The notes under the pieces were generated by a model. It had not been told where the DNA came from. It ran no database searches and saw only the letters and a list, made by a program, of their open reading frames with translations. The position numbers and the translations under genes are program-made. Positions 17,511-26,039 of a stretch of 37,019 nt of DNA are shown one piece after another (position 1 is the first letter of the stretch; each line of letters opens with the position of its first letter). Source of the stretch: Boseongicola sp. H5 (GTDB taxonomy: Bacteria; Pseudomonadota; Alphaproteobacteria; Rhodobacterales; Rhodobacteraceae); assembly GCA_020622165.1 (NCBI GenBank), contig JACNMN010000019.1, positions 1 through 37,019 on the forward strand. Reading direction: 5' to 3'.

Positions 17511-17539
17511 CCGGGGCGGCACGACCGCCGCCGCCCCGG
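17511..17539 (-). promoter_or_regulatory. Intercistronic GC-rich hairpin between binding protein and permease genes
   Basis: CCGGGGCGGC (17511-17520) and GCCGCCCCGG (17530-17539) form a perfect 10-bp stem with a 9-base loop. There is no following T tract. It sits 11 bases after the stop of the binding-protein gene (17550), where such stems commonly protect the upstream message from 3' decay or partly stop transcription (inference from malE-malF-type operons). Confidence 0.65.
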
Positions 17540-17549
17540 TCCGGGAAGG

Positions 17550-18764
17550 TCAGTTCATGATCCCGTCGATGCGCGCGGCCGCCTCGTCCAGCGCCTCCTG
17601 CGCCTCGGCCTGACCGGTCAGAACCGATTGGAACGCAGTCTGGATTTCCTGGCTGATACGCGGCCAGTCGGGATGCGGGCCCCGATTGCGGGCATAGCTC
17701 AGCTGTTCGGTGAAGACCTGCGCGGCCGCGTCGATCCGCGCGTCGCCCGTGGGCGCCAGCGCGACCCCCGCGACCGAGGGCAGCCGGGTGAATTCGGGCC
17801 AGACCCGGTCCACCTGGCTCATGTAGTATTCCAGAAACGCGAAGGCCTCCTCCGGGTGGTCGGTATTGGCGAAGATCGCCAGATTGAAATCGCCAAGCGC
17901 CGAGGCGCGCACGCCCCCCTCTTCGCGGACCGGCAGAAGCGTGACGCCCCAGTCGAATGCCGCGTCGGACGCCATGCGGCCAAGCTCCCACGGGCCGGAG
18001 ATGACCATCGCCGCATTGCCGCCATTGAAGGTGCCGGTGGAATCCCATTGGCCACGGGTCAGCGTATCGGGGCTGGCCAGGCCCTCATCGAGAAACGCCT
18101 TCCAGAGCGCCAGGGCATCGGCCACACCCTCGGCATTGATATTGTCGAAACTGCCGCCGGCCATCTGCGCCCAGGGCAGAAACTGGAATGTCCCCTCCTC
18201 GGACGCGCGGGCCGAAAAGGCGATGCCGTAGACATCGTTTTCCGGGTCGGTCAGGGCGCGCGCGGCCTCCAGCAGGTCATCCCATGTCCGGGGCGGGCTG
18301 TCCGGGTCCAGCCCGGCGGCGGCAAAGAGATCGCGATTGTAGTACAGCGCGATGGTGTTGGAGGCGCGCGGTATCCCGTAAATGCGCCCGTCCCATGTCA
18401 GGCTGGCGCGGGGCCCTTCGAAAACGGCGTCGATGTCGATCACATCCGATGCCGCCACCTGATCGGTGATGTCCAGAAACGCCCCGCGTGAGGCAAAGGC
18501 CGCGTGATCGGGATTGTCGATGGCGATCAGATCGGGGTTGGTGCCGGTCGCCACGGCGCGCAACGTATCGGTCACCAGATCATCGAAACGGATTTCCCGT
18601 ATCTCGATGGTGATCCCGTTGTCGATTGCGGAAAACTCCTGCGCAAACACCGATTCCGGTGCGGTCGCACTTTCGGTCCAGAGCGTCAGGGTCACATCCT
18701 GCGCCACCGCCCCGCCCGCGCCCGTCATCAGCGCCAGAACGGATGCATATACAAGTCTCTTCAT
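17550..18764 (-). CDS. Sugar ABC transporter substrate-binding protein, CUT1 (family 1)
   Basis: Periplasmic binding protein of 404 aa. The signal peptide (residues 1-22) ends GGAVAQD. The mature start VTLTLWTESA and the later IYGIPRASNTIALYYNRDLF are hallmarks of SBP family 1 (MalE-like). AMVISGPWELG and PEEAFAFLEYY follow in the usual places. AGGAGG (18771-18776) lies six bases before the ATG. It is downstream of the GH31 gene and upstream of its permeases on the minus strand. It probably selects the oligosaccharide that the GH31 enzyme later cuts. Confidence 0.93.
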   Translation of the reverse strand: MKRLVYASVLALMTGAGGAVAQDVTLTLWTESATAPESVFAQEFSAIDNGITIEIREIRFDDLVTDTLRAVATGTNPDLIAIDNPDHAAFASRGAFLDITDQVAASDVIDIDAVFEGPRASLTWDGRIYGIPRASNTIALYYNRDLFAAAGLDPDSPPRTWDDLLEAARALTDPENDVYGIAFSARASEEGTFQFLPWAQMAGGSFDNINAEGVADALALWKAFLDEGLASPDTLTRGQWDSTGTFNGGNAAMVISGPWELGRMASDAAFDWGVTLLPVREEGGVRASALGDFNLAIFANTDHPEEAFAFLEYYMSQVDRVWPEFTRLPSVAGVALAPTGDARIDAAAQVFTEQLSYARNRGPHPDWPRISQEIQTAFQSVLTGQAEAQEALDEAAARIDGIMN

Positions 18765-18834
18765 GAGAATCCTCCTTGGTGTCGGGTGTCGTTCTGCCCC
18801 GGTCCACTGTCTGGCGGCCGCGGTCTTTTATAGC

Positions 18835-20916
18835 TCATGGCACCGTGCCTTCGAAAATCGGCAGCAGCGCCTCGGCCCTGTCCTTGCGGATAAACACCGG
18901 TATCCGGCCCCAGGGGGCGTCGATATCGGCGGTAGTGCCTCCGGAATAGGCAATCCCGGTCCAGGCGTGGACCCAGTCCTGCCCCTCGGGCAGGGCCACC
19001 GACCGGGCGGTGGCCCCGGCCTCCAGCACCGGCGCGACCAGCATATCGGGGCCCAGCATGTAGGCGTCGGCCCGGTCGAACAGGTCCCGCTGGCCGGGGT
19101 GGTGATAAAACAGCGGCGCCATGACCGGATCGCCGGTGGCGGCATAGGTGGCGAAAACGGTCTCCAGATAGGGCCGCAGCCTTTCGCGCAGGCCCAGAAG
19201 TTCGACCAGAACCGCCTCCACTTCGGGCCCGAAGGACCAAACCTCGTTCGAGCCGCCGGTGTCGGTGAAGATGTTGAACGTATCCTGCCCGTAGGTGACC
19301 GGCTCACCGGGCGCCGGCGGCGGTATGTCGTCGGGCACGCGGAAGCCGTGCAAGCGGCAGATCGGGGAGAAGACGCCGAATTCGAACCAGCGCACCAGAA
19401 GATCGCGGAAGGCCGCCGATCCGCCATGCCCGTCGTAGAAGCCGCCGATATCGGTGGTCCACCAGCCCATTCCCGCCATGCCCGCATGCAGGCCGGCAGG
19501 GATCTGCGCCCGGAACCACGCCCAGTCGGACCAGACATCGCCGGACCAAAGGATAACGCCATGGCGCTGCGAGCCCGCCCATGCCGACCGGCAGAGCAAG
19601 ACCCCGTCCGCCGCGCCCGCGCGGGTCAGACCCTCGCGATACCCGGCCTCATGCACCAGCGGATAGGCACAGAGCATTTCGGCCCCGTTGCCAAGCGCGG
19701 TGCGGATGTTCTCGGGATGGGCGGGCCGCATCTCCGGCTCGCAGGCATCAAGCCAGAAATGCCGGATCCCTTTATCGAGATAGTTTTGCTGCACGATATC
19801 CCAGTGAAACGCCCGCGCCGCCGGGTTGAAGGCATCGTAATAGGTGAAGAAGCCGACCCCGAACGGGTCCTTGTCGGGGAACGGAATGATCGCGGGAATG
19901 CCCCGCTCCGTGCCAAGCAGCAGCCCCTCCTCCGTCATCTGCCGGTAATGGATCGACGAGGCGGAGACCGTGGGCCAGATCGACACCATGACCTCCACAC
20001 CCAGTTCGGCCAGTTCGGCGACCATGGCCTCGGGGTCGGGCCAGTCCTTCGGGTCGAACCGCCATTCGCCCTGCCGGGTCCAGGCGAAGAAGTCGATGAC
20101 GATGCAGGAGAGCGGCAGCGCGCGGCGCTTGTACTCGCGCGCGACCGACAACAGCTCCTCCTGATTCCGGTAGCGCAGCTTGCATTGCCAGAACCCCAGA
20201 ACCCAATCGGGCACATCCGGGGAATGCCCGGTGGCGCGAATATAGCTGCGCAGGATTTCCGCGGGGCTGTCGCCTGCGGTGATCCAGTAATCAAGGCCGC
20301 CCGTCGCCTCCGCCGTCCAGCGGGTGACGTTGCGGGCAAACTCCGCACGCCCCGTGGCCGGGTTGTTCCACAAAAACCCGTATCCGCGGGAGGAAACGAC
20401 GAAGGGAATGACCGCATGGGCGTTTTGCTGCAACAAGGTGGTGGAGACGCCCTTAAGGTCCATCGCGCCGTGTTGCGGCTGGCCCATGCCCCAGAGGCTT
20501 TCGTCCTCATAGGCGCGGAACTGCGCCTCCAGCCGCCAGGATCCGCTGGCCAGCGCCTTGAAGCTGCGGGTGCGCGGGCCCGCGAAATGGCTGCGCGTTT
20601 CGGCCAGAAGTTCCTCCCCGGTATCGGCGCGCAGGAACCGGATCACCGCCTCGCGCTTGATATCGGCGCCATAACGTTCGGTCAGCGTGATCTCGGCGCG
20701 GATGCGCCCATGGGTGAGGCTGGCGCGATCCGCCCCGATCTCGATCTCCGCGCGACCCGCCGGTGCGGGCAGCAGCGCATCGACATGGGGCGCAACCAGT
20801 CCCCGGCCCGGGCGCGCGCGCACCCGCACCGCATCCGGCCCCCACGGGGTAACGCGGATCATCTCGCCCATGAACCGGCATTCAAGACCGCCGTCGACTT
20901 CCTGGAACACCGCCAT
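18835..20916 (-). CDS. Glycoside hydrolase family 31, alpha-xylosidase-like (copy 1)
   Basis: Cytoplasmic glycosidase of 693 aa without signal peptide. An N-terminal beta-sandwich (about 1-225) leads into the catalytic barrel beginning at PDWVLGFWQCKLRYR (236-250). The predicted nucleophile is Asp390 in HFWLDACEPE and the acid/base is Asp460 in WSGDVW. VIDFFAWT (273-280) and SIWPTV (312-317) fit the alpha-xylosidase branch better than alpha-glucosidases. The ATG at 20916 is chosen because it avoids overlap with the dehydrogenase, whose stop is at 20921-20923. Likely role: release of xylose from imported alpha-xylosides such as isoprimeverose-type fragments (inference). A paralogue lies at 26040. 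Confidence 0.9.
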   Translation of the reverse strand: MAVFQEVDGGLECRFMGEMIRVTPWGPDAVRVRARPGRGLVAPHVDALLPAPAGRAEIEIGADRASLTHGRIRAEITLTERYGADIKREAVIRFLRADTGEELLAETRSHFAGPRTRSFKALASGSWRLEAQFRAYEDESLWGMGQPQHGAMDLKGVSTTLLQQNAHAVIPFVVSSRGYGFLWNNPATGRAEFARNVTRWTAEATGGLDYWITAGDSPAEILRSYIRATGHSPDVPDWVLGFWQCKLRYRNQEELLSVAREYKRRALPLSCIVIDFFAWTRQGEWRFDPKDWPDPEAMVAELAELGVEVMVSIWPTVSASSIHYRQMTEEGLLLGTERGIPAIIPFPDKDPFGVGFFTYYDAFNPAARAFHWDIVQQNYLDKGIRHFWLDACEPEMRPAHPENIRTALGNGAEMLCAYPLVHEAGYREGLTRAGAADGVLLCRSAWAGSQRHGVILWSGDVWSDWAWFRAQIPAGLHAGMAGMGWWTTDIGGFYDGHGGSAAFRDLLVRWFEFGVFSPICRLHGFRVPDDIPPPAPGEPVTYGQDTFNIFTDTGGSNEVWSFGPEVEAVLVELLGLRERLRPYLETVFATYAATGDPVMAPLFYHHPGQRDLFDRADAYMLGPDMLVAPVLEAGATARSVALPEGQDWVHAWTGIAYSGGTTADIDAPWGRIPVFIRKDRAEALLPIFEGTVP

Positions 20917-20920
20917 CAGA

Positions 20921-21676
20921 TCATCCGATCGCCAGATAGGCACCGTCAAGAATGACGGCGGTGCCCGACATGTAATCCGCCTCCTCCGAGGCGATGAATG
21001 CGGCCAGCGCCGCGACCTCCTCGGGCCGGGCGGCGCGCCCGGCGGGGATGCCTGCAAGAACCTCCTCCATCACATCCTCGGGGATGTCCCCGATCGCATC
21101 GGTGGCGATCAGGCCCGGGGCGATCGCCACCGAACGGATATCGGGCGCATGATCCAGCGCCAGCGACCGGGTCAGCGCCAGCACCGCGCCCTTGGTTGCC
21201 TGATAGGCGGAAAATCCCCGTTCGCCCACGAAGCTCTGTACGCTCGCGGTGTTGACGATGACGCCCCTGCCCCCCTGCCGCCGCATCTGTTCCACGGCGA
21301 CCTTGGCACCCATCCAGTAGCCACGGATGCCGATACCGGTGATCCGGTCGAACTCGTCCAGCGTCTGCTCGTGGATCGGCTTGAAAACCGCCGAAAAGGC
21401 GGTGTTGTGCCAGATATCGATGCGCCCGAACCGCGCCACGGTGACGGCCGCCAGGCCTCTCACCTGATCGGGGTCGGACATGTCGGTCCGGTGAAAGGCG
21501 CCGCCAAGGGTTTCGGCCAGATCGGCGCCCGCGGGGTCGATATCGGCGATCATCACCTGCGCGCCTTCGGCGGCGAAGCGTTCCGCGCAGGCACGCCCGA
21601 TTCCGTTCGCGCCACCGGTGATCACGTAGATGCGGTCCCGGTGACGGTCGGCGACGGGAAACATGCGCGCGGTCAC
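20921..21676 (-). CDS. Short-chain dehydrogenase with atypical active-site loop
   Basis: Classical-size SDR (251 aa). Cofactor motif TGGANGIG is at residues 20-27, with Asp near 45 (MIADID) favouring NAD. The catalytic Ser145 (NTASVQS), Tyr158 and Lys162 (YQATK) are present, as is APGLIATD (186-193). Two deviations stand out: the usual NNAG is HNTA (90-93), and the helix-4 asparagine of the catalytic tetrad appears to be Gly116 (IGIRG, where vNlrG is expected). The gene overlaps the EthD-like gene by ATGA and is followed after five bases by GH31 copy 1. It could oxidise the released sugar or a sugar-derived alcohol; the substrate is unknown. Confidence 0.88.
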   Translation of the reverse strand: MTARMFPVADRHRDRIYVITGGANGIGRACAERFAAEGAQVMIADIDPAGADLAETLGGAFHRTDMSDPDQVRGLAAVTVARFGRIDIWHNTAFSAVFKPIHEQTLDEFDRITGIGIRGYWMGAKVAVEQMRRQGGRGVIVNTASVQSFVGERGFSAYQATKGAVLALTRSLALDHAPDIRSVAIAPGLIATDAIGDIPEDVMEEVLAGIPAGRAARPEEVAALAAFIASEEADYMSGTAVILDGAYLAIG

Positions 21677-22002
21677 GGCCCGCCACCGGGCAGGATGACG
21701 TGTTCCTCGGTCACCAGAAATGCGATGCTGGCGGCGAAGGCGGCAGTGTCTTCTCCGGCGATACGCCCCGCTTCGGAACTCAGCCCGGCCTCCATCGCGG
21801 CGCGGTTGTCAAACCAGATTTCGGCGGATCCATCGTACGCGGCCGGGGCCATATCGCCTGGATCCCCGGCAATGTTGATCCGGTATCCGCGCAGCCCCGG
21901 AATTGCGGCGGCCAATGGCGCATGCCGGTCCAGCCAATAGTCGCGAAAGGCCTGCGTCGCCATCCCCGGCTTTTTGCGCACCAACGCGACGAGCTTGACC
22001 AT
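21673..22002 (-). CDS. EthD-like small dimeric alpha-beta barrel protein
   Basis: Protein of 109 aa with the EthD pattern: VKLVALVRKKPGMATQAFRD at the N-terminus, YWLDRHAPLAAAIPGLRGY (22-40), then YDGSAEIWFDN and a C-terminal VTEEHVIL. The ATG at 22002 has AGGAGGTGGGG upstream, and the next eight in-frame upstream residues are dropped. It is the first gene of the minus-strand operon, just behind operator 2, and overlaps the dehydrogenase. EthD-type proteins are small accessory or enzyme subunits in oxidative degradations, mostly of unknown chemistry. Its place in a xyloside operon is unusual. Confidence 0.82.
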   Translation of the reverse strand: MVKLVALVRKKPGMATQAFRDYWLDRHAPLAAAIPGLRGYRINIAGDPGDMAPAAYDGSAEIWFDNRAAMEAGLSSEAGRIAGEDTAAFAASIAFLVTEEHVILPGGGP

Positions 22003-22052
22003 GTCACCCCCACCTCCTGCCTGCAAGAAGACGGTGATTCCGCCAGCCGGTC

Positions 22053-22070
22053 AATACAAACGTTTGGATT
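22053..22070. promoter_or_regulatory. LacI-type operator 2 (between EthD-like operon and lacI gene)
   Basis: AATACAAACGTTTGGATT differs from operator 1 by one base. It lies 51 bases before the minus-strand EthD-like start and 63 bases before the plus-strand regulator start. It can therefore control both, including autoregulation. A -10-like CATAAT (22096-22101) precedes the regulator gene; the left half read on the minus strand (TGTATT) resembles a -10 for the operon. Confidence 0.85.
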
Positions 22071-22132
22071 TTTGCTCTCTCGCCAGCCGCATCTGCATAA
22101 TGTACACAAGTTTCGAGCGCCAAGGAGGACCT

Positions 22133-23185
22133 ATGCAGAAACGGGTGGGCCTGAAAACGCTGGCATTGAAACTGGGTATGGACGTCTCCACGGTCTCGCG
22201 CGCGTTGCGCGACGACCCGCGGGTGAAGGAGGCGACACGCCGCGCGGTCCGCGAACTGGCGGATGAGCTGGATTATCGCCCGAACGCCGCCGCGCGTGCC
22301 TTGCGCATGGGCAAATCCGGGCGGGTGGCCGTGCTGTTGTCGCCACCGCAGCAGCGCTTCGCCAGCCCGATCTTCCTGGAGCTTCTGTCGACGCTGGATC
22401 AGCATCTGCGCGATGCCGGTCTGAGCCTTGCGGTTTTTGCCGCCCGCGAGCGGGCGGAGGAGGTCGATATCGTTCGCCAGATCGTCGACGAGAGGCTGGC
22501 CGACGCCATCATTCTGGGCCGGACCCGCAAGGCAGACCCGCGGGTGGCGCTGCTGCTGGAATCGGGCATGCCGTTCGTGACCTTCGGCCAGACCGACTGG
22601 CAGGATCGTCATCCACTGGTCGAGATCGACTATGCAGAGGCGGGACGGCTTGCGATCCGGGCCCTGCACGCCTCCGCCAGCGGCCCGATCGATGTGCTGG
22701 CAGCGCCCGAGGGTCTGAACTTTGCCGACAACTATGTCGCCGGCGCATGTGCCGAGGCGGCCCGGCTCGGCCTGCCGGAACCGACGCTGCACCGTGTCGA
22801 AATGACGGAACAGGCCGGGGAGGATGTCGCCCGGAAGATCCTCGCCCCCAACCCGCGGCGCCCCGCCTTCGCCTGCATTCAGGATTCGCTGTCATTCGGC
22901 GTCTACCGTGTCGCCGCCGCCGCCGGGCTGATCGTGGGCCGTGACCTGACGGTTTTCGGCGGACAGAACTTCCCGGGTTCGGAACATACCGCGCCGCCGC
23001 TGTCCACGTTTTCAACCGAAGACAGCCATGTCGCCGAGTTGCTGAGCAAGGTGATGCTGCGTCGTCTTGCGGTCGACGGCACGCCCGCCGACGGAACCTT
23101 CGAGCATCACGAGATCGCGCCGAAGCTGCTGCTGCGTCAATCCCACCGGCTGATCGAACGGGCGCCGCTCACACGAACCGGTTGA
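22133..23185 (+). CDS. LacI-family transcriptional regulator of the xyloside island
   Basis: Regulator of 350 aa. The N-terminal helix-turn-helix spans about residues 6-25 ([17 protein letters not shown]), with the hinge-helix region [15 protein letters not shown] around 49-63. The rest is a periplasmic-binding-protein-like sugar sensor (RVAVLLSPP, then [27 protein letters not shown]). AAGGAGG seven bases before the ATG at 22133 fixes the start. It diverges from the EthD-like operon, and its 3' end overlaps the 3' end of xylA by 17 bases. Three palindromes of LacI type lie before the island's transcription units, so it most likely represses them until a sugar is bound. Confidence 0.92.
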   Translation: MQKRVGLKTLALKLGMDVSTVSRALRDDPRVKEATRRAVRELADELDYRPNAAARALRMGKSGRVAVLLSPPQQRFASPIFLELLSTLDQHLRDAGLSLAVFAARERAEEVDIVRQIVDERLADAIILGRTRKADPRVALLLESGMPFVTFGQTDWQDRHPLVEIDYAEAGRLAIRALHASASGPIDVLAAPEGLNFADNYVAGACAEAARLGLPEPTLHRVEMTEQAGEDVARKILAPNPRRPAFACIQDSLSFGVYRVAAAAGLIVGRDLTVFGGQNFPGSEHTAPPLSTFSTEDSHVAELLSKVMLRRLAVDGTPADGTFEHHEIAPKLLLRQSHRLIERAPLTRTG

Positions 23186-24470
23186 CCAGATTTTCCAGCC
23201 GCTCCTGACCGCCGGATACCGGCTCGGGGTTGATCTCCTCGGCGATGACGCGTTCGGCAATCGTGTCGAGATCGCTGCGCAGCATGGATTGTGCCGCGGG
23301 CGTCTCCCAGCCGGCATAGCGTGCGGCGCGCGCCGTCTCCAGCCCGCCATCCTCCAGCATCGCCGCCGCCGCTTTCAGGCCCCGCGCGCAGATATCCATC
23401 GCCCCCGCATGGGCCAGAATCAGATCCGCCGGGTCGAGCGACTGGCGCCGCAGCTTGGCATCGAAGTTCGTGCCGCCCGTCGTGAACCCGCCCGCCCTGA
23501 GGATCTCGTAATAGGCCAGCGCAACCTCGGGCACCGCGTTCGGAAACTGGTCCGTGTCCCAGCCCGACTGATAATCGTTCCGGTTCATGTCGATCGATCC
23601 GAGGATGCCGAGCGATGCCGCCAGCGCCAGTTCATGCTCGAAACTGTGACCGGCAAGGATCGCATGACCCTGCTCGATATTCACCCGCACCTCGCCCTCA
23701 AGTCCGAAATCCTTCAGGAAGCCGTAAACCGTCGCCACGTCGTAATCGTACTGATGCTTGGTGGGTTCCTGCGGCTTCGGCTCGATCAGGATGGTCCCGG
23801 CGAACCCGATCTTGTGCTTGTAGTCCACCGCCATCTGAAGAAACCGCCCGGCCTGCGCCCGCTCGCGGCGCAGATTGGTGTTGAGCAATGTCTCATAGCC
23901 CTCGCGCCCGCCCCAAAGGACGTAATTCTCGCCGCCGAGCTGATGCGTGGCATCCATGCAGGTCTTCACCGTGGCCGCCGCAAAGGCGAAGACATCCGGG
24001 TCGGGATTGGTGGCCGCACCGGCCATGTAGCGGCGGTGGGAAAACAGATTGGCCGTGCCCCAGAGCAGCCGCAGGCCCGTCTCTTCGATCCGGGCCTGAA
24101 GATAATCTGTCATCTCGCGCAATCGCGCGGTGTTCTGGGCGAAGCTGTCGCCTTCGGGCCGGATATCGGCATCGTGGAAGCAGAAAAACGGCACGCCCAG
24201 CTTCTGGAACATCTCGAACGCCACATCGGCCTTGAGACGGGCATGTTCCATCGTGTCTCCGAACCATGGCCGCTGGAACGTCTGCCCGCCGAACGGGTCG
24301 CTGCCGGGCCATGCGAAATTGTGCCAGTAGCAGATCGCAAAGCGCAGATGGTCTTCCATCCGTTTGCCCAGGATCCGCGCATCCGGGTCGTAGTGGCGAA
24401 AGGCAAACTCGTTCTCGGTCTCGACACCCTCGAAGCGCAGCGTCGGAATCCCGTTGAAAAAATCGGTCAT
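23169..24470 (-). CDS. xylA: Xylose isomerase
   Basis: Converts D-xylose to D-xylulose in the cytoplasm; 433 aa, class II size. Conserved blocks seen: [30 protein letters not shown] (active-site His/Asp), [37 protein letters not shown] and [19 protein letters not shown], which supply the metal ligands. The ATG at 24470 overlaps the stop of xylB (ATGA). The last 17 bases overlap the end of the convergent lacI gene. With xylB it forms the standard isomerase route of xylose use. Confidence 0.97.
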   Translation of the reverse strand: MTDFFNGIPTLRFEGVETENEFAFRHYDPDARILGKRMEDHLRFAICYWHNFAWPGSDPFGGQTFQRPWFGDTMEHARLKADVAFEMFQKLGVPFFCFHDADIRPEGDSFAQNTARLREMTDYLQARIEETGLRLLWGTANLFSHRRYMAGAATNPDPDVFAFAAATVKTCMDATHQLGGENYVLWGGREGYETLLNTNLRRERAQAGRFLQMAVDYKHKIGFAGTILIEPKPQEPTKHQYDYDVATVYGFLKDFGLEGEVRVNIEQGHAILAGHSFEHELALAASLGILGSIDMNRNDYQSGWDTDQFPNAVPEVALAYYEILRAGGFTTGGTNFDAKLRRQSLDPADLILAHAGAMDICARGLKAAAAMLEDGGLETARAARYAGWETPAAQSMLRSDLDTIAERVIAEEINPEPVSGGQERLENLVNRFV

Positions 24471-25906
24471 GTCAGTCCCTGAATTGCTGTTCGCGCCTTG
24501 CAGTACCGGGCGTGCCCGGCCCTGAAGGCATCCGTGAAAGAGGCTTCGGGCGCGATGATGCGGGCGGTCGCGGGCGGCTCCGCGATCTCCGCGCCCACGT
24601 CTTCGGCGGCCATCAGACCCAGAAGGGCCGCGCCATAGGCCGCGCCGAACTCCCCCGCGACGGGCAATGTCACCGGGCAGTCCAGCGCTGTGGCGATTGC
24701 CGCCAGCCAATAGTCCGACCGCGCCCCGCCGCCGGTGGCGATCAGCCCGTCGATCCGGGTGCCCGTGGCCGCCAACGCGTCCCGGCAATCGCAGAAGGCA
24801 AAGGTGACGCCTTCCATCACGGCGCGCGCCGCCGCCGCCCGGTCGGTCGCGTGGGCAAGACCCAGAAAGGCGCCGCGGATCGCGGCATCGTTGAGCGGGG
24901 TCCGCTCCCCCCCGAGATAGGGCAGAAAAAGCGTCTCCCCCGGTGCGCGCAACGGGCCGAGAGAGATGGCCAGCCGGGCCGCATCCTCCCCCACCAGCCC
25001 GGCATACCAGTTCAGCGCATCGGTGGCCGACAGGATCACCCCCATCTGGTGCCACGTATCGGGCAGTGCGTGGCAGAATGTGTGAACCGCCGTCTCCGGC
25101 GCGGGCGCGTAGGCGTCATTTGCCGCGAACAGGACGCCGGAGGTGCCGAGGCTGACAAAGGCCTGCCCGGCCCGCACCACGCCCATCCCCACGCCCGTCG
25201 CCGCATTGTCGCCGCCGCCGCCCGCGACGGGGATGCCCGCGGTCAGGCCGAACCGACCGGCAAGCGCCGGGCGCAGGTGGCCGGACACATCCGAGCCCTC
25301 GACAAGGCGCGGCATTTGCGCGACCGACAAACCCGTCGCCGCCAACAGGCGCTCGTCCCAAAGCCTGCGGCCCGTATCGAGCCAGCTTGTCCCCGCCGCA
25401 TCGGACATGTCCGCCACGTGCGCGCCCGTCAACCAGAGCCTGAGGTAATCCTTTGGCAACAGGACCTTGGCGACCGAGGCGAAGAGACGTGGCTCCGCAT
25501 CCGCGACCCATCGCAGCTTGGGGGCGGTGAAGCCGGGAAACACGATGTTGCCGGTCACTGCGCGAAACCGCGGATCGGCATCCATCTCTGCGGCCTGCCC
25601 ATGGGCGCGTGTGTCGTTCCACAAGATGCAGGGCCGCAGCACCGCGTCGGCGGCATCCAGCAACACCGCGCCATGCATCTGCCCCGACAGGCCGATACCG
25701 CGCAGCGCGGACAGGTCCCGCTCCGCCGCCAGCGCCGTCAGCACCGTTTCCGCCGCGCGGATCCACGCCGCCGGATCCTGTTCGGACCAGCCCGGATACG
25801 GCCGGGACACCGAAAGCGGGGCTGTCGCCTCGGCCAGCAGGCGGCGTTCCCCATCGATCAGCACCGCTTTCAGCCCGGTCGTGCCAAGATCGAGTCCCAG
25901 ATACAT
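24467..25906 (-). CDS. xylB: Xylulokinase
   Basis: Phosphorylates D-xylulose to xylulose 5-phosphate with ATP. FGGY-family kinase of 479 aa: the N-terminal [18 protein letters not shown] (phosphate loop), [13 protein letters not shown] (72-84), [13 protein letters not shown] and the C-terminal [11 protein letters not shown] are all present. The ATG at 25906 follows GGCGGGG and starts exactly at the conserved N-terminus; an upstream in-frame ATG would add 13 residues. It is the first gene of the xylBA operon, read leftward from operator 3. Confidence 0.96.
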   Translation of the reverse strand: MYLGLDLGTTGLKAVLIDGERRLLAEATAPLSVSRPYPGWSEQDPAAWIRAAETVLTALAAERDLSALRGIGLSGQMHGAVLLDAADAVLRPCILWNDTRAHGQAAEMDADPRFRAVTGNIVFPGFTAPKLRWVADAEPRLFASVAKVLLPKDYLRLWLTGAHVADMSDAAGTSWLDTGRRLWDERLLAATGLSVAQMPRLVEGSDVSGHLRPALAGRFGLTAGIPVAGGGGDNAATGVGMGVVRAGQAFVSLGTSGVLFAANDAYAPAPETAVHTFCHALPDTWHQMGVILSATDALNWYAGLVGEDAARLAISLGPLRAPGETLFLPYLGGERTPLNDAAIRGAFLGLAHATDRAAAARAVMEGVTFAFCDCRDALAATGTRIDGLIATGGGARSDYWLAAIATALDCPVTLPVAGEFGAAYGAALLGLMAAEDVGAEIAEPPATARIIAPEASFTDAFRAGHARYCKARTAIQGLT

Positions 25907-25952
25907 GTCGCCCCGCCTTTCGTGTCCCATCCGCGCATCCTGCAATCGGGTA

Positions 25953-25981
25953 TGGAAACGGTCAATGCAAACGTTTGTAAT
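25953..25981. promoter_or_regulatory. LacI-type operator 3 and promoter between xylB and GH31 copy 2
   Basis: AATGCAAACGTTTGTAAT (25964-25981) is the third copy of the palindrome, with two bases differing from operator 1. For the rightward GH31 gene, TGGAAA (25953-25958) and TGTAAT (25976-25981) form a 17-bp-spaced promoter whose -10 lies inside the operator. It is 58 bases from both flanking starts (xylB 25906, GH31 26040), so one site can control both directions. Confidence 0.82.
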
Positions 25982-26039
25982 TCGTCGCCGCTATGGCTAG
26001 CCTCCTCGCTGAGGCATCCTGCACAAAACGAGGTCCGGA

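Noticed and set aside
18514-20955. An 813-codon open frame antisense to GH31 copy 1
   Set aside because: It is antisense to a strongly recognisable glycosidase and binding-protein gene; composition is typical of GC-rich shadow frames.
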